From positions 1-35,051 of the forward strand of contig JADIMD010000076.1 in assembly GCA_017695015.1 (NCBI GenBank): a DNA stretch of 35,051 nt, given 5' to 3'. Made by a program: the position numbers and the translations under genes. Each line of letters starts with the position of its first letter. Position 1 is the first letter of the stretch. The DNA is from Candidatus Cryptobacteroides faecigallinarum. GTDB lineage: Bacteria; Bacteroidota; Bacteroidia; Bacteroidales; UBA932. This document shows, in pieces, positions 31,990-35,051 of this stretch. The notes under the pieces are model-generated. The model saw nothing but the letters and a program-made list of their open reading frames with translations. It was not told where the DNA came from and did no database searches.

Positions 31990-33283
31990 GATAGCCGTGA
32001 TATATATACATGTCCCATATTGCAGGAGTTTCTGCACTTACTGCGATTTCTATTCCGTGATGCCATGTCACGGATATGATGCTTTTGTGGACGCGGTGTG
32101 TGCGGAGATTTCATCAAGGACAGAAGAGATAAGGGCTTCCTCCGTTCCTGGAGGGCAGTGTGCAGGTGGTCCGGCGAGTTGCAGGAATACTCTGTATATA
32201 GGAGGTGGGACGCCTTCGGTGCTGCCGGCAGAAAAGATCGGGAAGATTGCCATGGCGTGCCGCAATGCTGTATATGGTGATGAGGGCGGCAACATGAGCG
32301 ATGAATTTCATCCATTTGAGGAATTTACGGTCGAAGTCAATCCCGATGATATCGTCACTAAAGGTCATGCCTATGTGGAGGCTCTCCTCTCATTTGGAGT
32401 GAACAGGGTCAGTATGGGAGCCCAGTCTATGGATGACAGGGTGCTGAAATGGATGAACCGCAGGCATGACGCCGCTTCAGCGCGCAAGGCATACCGTATT
32501 CTGAAAGATGCAGGCATGGAGAATATCAGCATAGACATGATATTCGGGTATAATCCGGCATGCGTTCTCCCGGCAGGTGCTGATGCTTCATGGTCCGCGC
32601 AGGTCATGGAACTGCTTGACATCGCTGGAGACGGCACTTTGCCGACGCACATATCTGCCTACCAGCTTTCGGTGGAGGAGGGTAGTGCGTTGGCACAGAT
32701 GGTGTCTGACGGCAGATATGTGGAACTTGCCGAAGATGAATGCGCGGAACAGTATGCCACGCTGTGCAGGATTCTCCGAGATTCAGGATACCACCATTAT
32801 GAAATATCGAATTTCGCACTGCCCGGTTATGAGGCCATGCACAACAGCGCGTACTGGCAGCATATTCCGTATGCAGGTATAGGTCCCGGGGCGCATTCCC
32901 TTTGCCGTTCAGCCCGTTCTGCAGGGGATGTTGAGGGTATGGATATCTGGACACGCAGCTGGAATCTGCCTGATGTGGAGGCATATATTGCAGCCTCCAG
33001 GAATGGGGCATGGTCTGGAGTAAGGGAATCGGAGATATTGTCAAGGCAGCAGTACAGGGAAGAAGAAATAATGCTTTCTCTCAGGACAGACAAGGGTATT
33101 TCTGGAGCTTTTTTGGCAGAAGATCCATGCGCGGCGAAAAATGCCGAAAAACTGCTGCGTGCCGGGGCTCTCGAATCTGTAGGAAGAGACAGCATGGGAG
33201 GATTTGCCCTTCATGAGTTGCAACTCCGTATCTCGGAGAAGCATATGTTCGTTTCGGATGATATTATATCTGAGCTGATCTGA
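31988..33283 (+). CDS. hemW: HemW, radical-SAM heme chaperone
   Basis: A 431-residue HemW-type (coproporphyrinogen III oxidase-like) radical SAM protein, thought to deliver heme to respiratory enzymes rather than oxidise coproporphyrinogen. The Fe-S/SAM motif CxxxCxxC is C12, C16, C19 (YIHVPYCRSFCTYCDFYS). GGGTPSVLP, FTVEVNPDD, VNRVSMGAQSMDD, SIDMIFGYNP and HYEISNFALPGYEAMHNSAYW are family motifs. The start is uncertain: TTG at 31988 gives the usual spacing to the Cys motif, while GTG at 31997 gives MIYIHVPYC. Either lies on or just past the upstream terminator, and no promoter or SD is evident. The stop is 14 bases from the convergent miaA stop. Confidence 0.9.
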   Translation: MIAVIYIHVPYCRSFCTYCDFYSVMPCHGYDAFVDAVCAEISSRTEEIRASSVPGGQCAGGPASCRNTLYIGGGTPSVLPAEKIGKIAMACRNAVYGDEGGNMSDEFHPFEEFTVEVNPDDIVTKGHAYVEALLSFGVNRVSMGAQSMDDRVLKWMNRRHDAASARKAYRILKDAGMENISIDMIFGYNPACVLPAGADASWSAQVMELLDIAGDGTLPTHISAYQLSVEEGSALAQMVSDGRYVELAEDECAEQYATLCRILRDSGYHHYEISNFALPGYEAMHNSAYWQHIPYAGIGPGAHSLCRSARSAGDVEGMDIWTRSWNLPDVEAYIAASRNGAWSGVRESEILSRQQYREEEIMLSLRTDKGISGAFLAEDPCAAKNAEKLLRAGALESVGRDSMGGFALHELQLRISEKHMFVSDDIISELI

Positions 33284-33297
33284 CCATCATGCCGCGG

Positions 33298-34281
33298 TCA
33301 TACTCTCGTCCAGTGTATCCTGATGCCTTTTCTCTCCATTCCCCTGAACCAGGTCATTTGCCTTTTTGCAAACTGATGTATGGCGACGGCCAGTTTTTCC
33401 CGCATCTCCTCCATTCCGATTTCACCTGTGATATACAGAGTCACAAATTTGTATTCAAGTCCGTAATATATCAGGTCTTCTGCAGGTATTCCGCTGTCCA
33501 TCAGATTTTTGACTTCTTCCACGAGCCCTTCTTCGATTCTCGCGTCAAGCCTTCTGTCGATTCGCGCATTCCTCTCGTCACGGTCCACTAAAGTGCCGAT
33601 GTAAAAAGTCTTTTTCGGAAGGAAAGAACTTCTTGGCGCAGGGTTGGACTGCTCGTGTATCGCTATTTCCAACGCCCGTATCAGCCTTTTCCTCGTGTCG
33701 TAGTCTGTCGAGTTGTGCAGCGGTTTCAAGGCCGCGAGTCTCCTGATAAGGGTCTCGGTGTCTTCCTTTTCCAGCTCTTCTCTCAGTCCTGGATTGGCAG
33801 GGACTTCCGGCAGTGAATAGCTGCATGTGGCAGCCTCGATGTACAGTCCTGAACCTCCGCAAAGTATAGGGATGCATCCTCTTTCCCTGATGTTCTGGTA
33901 TGCGGTCTCAAAGTCTCTCTGGTATTCGTATATGTTGTATTTCGAGCCTGCAGGAGCTATGTCTATCAGATGATACGGCACATCCCCGTACTCATCGAGA
34001 TCTTTCCCTGTCCCGATGTCCATGCCCCTGTAGACCTGTCTGGAATCTCCGGATATTATTTCTGCCCTTGCCCTGGCTGCATTCCCGTCACAGGCAAGGA
34101 GTTTGTCGATTTCCCTTGCCACTGCCACGGCGTATCTGGTCTTGCCTGAAGCCGTCGGCCCGAGGATGCATATAAGGTCGATTTCCCCATCCTGATATTG
34201 TTTCAGCACCGATGGGATGTCTATGTTTTCGGCTTCCGGAAGTGGGGCCATGTTCCATTCCTTGTTCTTGCGCTCTTTCAT
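33298..34281 (-). CDS. miaA: MiaA, tRNA dimethylallyltransferase
   Basis: Transfers a dimethylallyl group to A37 of tRNAs reading UNN codons. Start set at ATG 34279-34281, just past the -7 box at 34299-34306, giving 327 residues; the open frame runs 18 codons higher but those would precede the transcription start. The P-loop GPTASGKT lies at 41-48. SGDSRQVYRGMDIGTGKD, PYHLIDI, GGSGLYIEA, RKRLIRALEI and the C-terminal YGLEYK...FAKRQMTWFR motifs are all present. It diverges from smpB. Confidence 0.93.
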   Translation of the reverse strand: MKERKNKEWNMAPLPEAENIDIPSVLKQYQDGEIDLICILGPTASGKTRYAVAVAREIDKLLACDGNAARARAEIISGDSRQVYRGMDIGTGKDLDEYGDVPYHLIDIAPAGSKYNIYEYQRDFETAYQNIRERGCIPILCGGSGLYIEAATCSYSLPEVPANPGLREELEKEDTETLIRRLAALKPLHNSTDYDTRKRLIRALEIAIHEQSNPAPRSSFLPKKTFYIGTLVDRDERNARIDRRLDARIEEGLVEEVKNLMDSGIPAEDLIYYGLEYKFVTLYITGEIGMEEMREKLAVAIHQFAKRQMTWFRGMERKGIRIHWTRV

Positions 34282-34298
34282 AGAAATATCATGAAGTG

Positions 34299-34306
34299 CA
34301 AATTTA
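34299..34306 (-). promoter_or_regulatory. -7 box (TAAATTTG) of miaA
   Basis: Exact TAnnTTTG match on the minus strand, 17 bases before the chosen miaA ATG, so the leader would be about ten bases. It lies 13 bases from the smpB -7 box. Confidence 0.6.
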
Positions 34307-34319
34307 AACATAAAAAGCT

Positions 34320-34327
34320 TATCTTTG
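34320..34327 (+). promoter_or_regulatory. -7 box (TATCTTTG) of smpB
   Basis: Exact TAnnTTTG match 33 bases before the smpB ATG at 34361. Confidence 0.6.
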
Positions 34328-34360
34328 CAGACCATCTTTACCAGTGGAGATTGAACAGAT

Positions 34361-34810
34361 ATGCCGAAAGCGAAAAGTAAAGTCGAGATAAAGAACAGAA
34401 GGGCCTCGTTCGACTATGAATTTTTAGAGACCTTTCAGGCAGGTATTGTCCTCACGGGGACGGAAATCAAGTCTATCAGGGCAGGGAAGGCCTCGCTGGT
34501 GGACAGTTTCTGCTATTTCAACAACGGTGAGCTGTATGTCAAGAACATGCATGTGGCCGATTACTGGTGGGGCACATGGGGCAAGCACGATCCACGGCGC
34601 GACAGGAAGCTGCTGCTTACCAAAAAGGAGCTGACAAAACTCAGCAGGGCGGTGAAAGAAAAGGGCTTGACAATAATAGCAGTGAAACTGTATATAGCGG
34701 AAAACGGATATGCCAAGCTGCTCATCGCTCTCGCCAGGGGCAAGAAAGAATATGACAAACGCCAGTCAATCAAAGAAAAGGATCTCCGCAGAGAAATGGA
34801 AAGACTCTGA
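34361..34810 (+). CDS. smpB: SmpB, SsrA-binding protein of trans-translation
   Basis: A 149-residue tmRNA-binding protein of normal family length. It is a small beta-barrel with hallmark motifs [47 protein letters not shown] and [11 protein letters not shown]. The C-terminal basic tail ([24 protein letters not shown]) enters the decoding centre. It rescues stalled ribosomes together with tmRNA, which is not in this window. The stop lies 13 bases from the 3' end of the convergent tRNA-Ser with no hairpin between them. Confidence 0.96.
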   Translation: MPKAKSKVEIKNRRASFDYEFLETFQAGIVLTGTEIKSIRAGKASLVDSFCYFNNGELYVKNMHVADYWWGTWGKHDPRRDRKLLLTKKELTKLSRAVKEKGLTIIAVKLYIAENGYAKLLIALARGKKEYDKRQSIKEKDLRREMERL

Positions 34811-34823
34811 GCCCTGTCCTTTG

Positions 34824-34911
34824 CGGAGAGATCGGGATTCGAACCCGAGATACGATTTTGTCGTATACACGCTTTCCAGGCGTGCCTCTTAAGCCACTCG
34901 AGCATCTCTCC
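34824..34911 (-). tRNA. tRNA-Ser(GGA)
   Basis: Read on the minus strand it has a 7-bp acceptor stem GGAGAGA/TCTCTCC with discriminator G. The anticodon arm CACGC-CTGGAAA-GCGTG has anticodon GGA, which reads UCC and UCU. The long variable arm (TACGA...TCGTA) is typical of class II tRNA-Ser, and the T arm is CGGGTTCGAATCCCG. The 3' CCA is not encoded. Length 88 bases. Confidence 0.95.
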
Positions 34912-34924
34912 TGTTGAGTGGCGG

Positions 34925-34932
34925 CAAAGTTA
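34925..34932 (-). promoter_or_regulatory. -7 box (TAACTTTG) of tRNA-Ser
   Basis: Exact TAnnTTTG match on the minus strand, 13 bases upstream of the tRNA 5' end. Confidence 0.6.
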
Positions 34933-35005
34933 AGAAAATTCTGGTAATGGTGCACGAAATAGTTGGTGAAATATCCATAACTAACTGACAGATATGCCCA
35001 TATAG

Positions 35006-35037
35006 TAACTTTGATGAAACCGGTTTCATCAAAGTTA
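35006..35037. promoter_or_regulatory. Perfect 32-bp palindrome: LacI/CRE-like operator with overlapping -7 boxes
   Basis: The first 16 bases (TAACTTTGATGAAACC) are the exact reverse complement of the last 16. The centre TGAAACCGGTTTCA fits TGNAANCGNTTNCA, the operator core of many LacI/GalR regulators. Each edge is TAACTTTG, a TAnnTTTG -7 box, one on each strand. A T-run and an ATG at 35045 follow. It could regulate a gene starting off the window; it could instead act as a hairpin terminator. Confidence 0.55.
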
Positions 35038-35051
35038 TTTTTTTATGTTAA

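Noticed and set aside
33279..33304. Terminator between hemW and miaA
   Set aside because: Only a 5-bp TGACC/GGTCA pairing without a T-run is present.

Overview
The window is bacterial chromosome from the Bacteroidetes, almost certainly Bacteroidales. The evidence is a SusC/SusD pair, many lipoproteins with Bacteroidetes-type signal peptides, DUF3109, DUF4923, DUF5017 and DUF4988 families, an ISAon1-like transposase, and about ten upstream sites matching the Bacteroidetes -7 element TAnnTTTG. I cannot name the genus.

Layout. Bases 1-1097 are the 3' part of a two-ORF ISL3/ISAon1-type insertion sequence. Next come an unrecognised secreted, possibly broken ORF (1345-1827) and a minus-strand pair, a TauE/SafE permease and a DUF4923 protein (1840-3228). 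Bases 3229-4058 carry no gene. They form a repeat island of three unrelated repeat families, ending in a terminator.

Bases 4059-24316 are a polysaccharide utilisation locus (PUL) with two arms diverging from a promoter region at 15017-15195. The minus arm encodes, in transcription order, a GH88 unsaturated glucuronyl hydrolase, a PL8 chondroitinase-type lyase, a Ser-type sulfatase, a PL29-type lyase and a second lipoprotein with the PL29 N-terminal module plus a beta-helix. The plus arm encodes a second PL8 lyase, SusC, SusD and a DUF5017 lipoprotein. The likely substrate is chondroitin/dermatan sulfate and/or hyaluronan. The lyases would cut the chain, SusC/D and DUF5017 would bind and import oligosaccharides, the sulfatase would remove sulfate, and GH88 would split the unsaturated disaccharides. 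No regulator of the locus lies in the window. The plus-arm PL8 has Gly where the family's catalytic Arg is expected.

Bases 24306-34911 are housekeeping: a TPR protein with a U32 (RlhA-like) protein, an M16-like protein without the zinc motif followed by DUF3109, a small membrane protein, a membrane-anchored coiled-coil protein, hemW, miaA, smpB and tRNA-Ser(GGA). The window ends in a perfect 32-bp palindrome that contains a LacI/CRE-like operator core and a -7 box on each strand.

I found no new multi-gene defence or signalling system. The least explained structures are the repeat island at 3400-3957, a copy of one of its repeats lying in frame inside the U32 gene, and the terminal palindrome.
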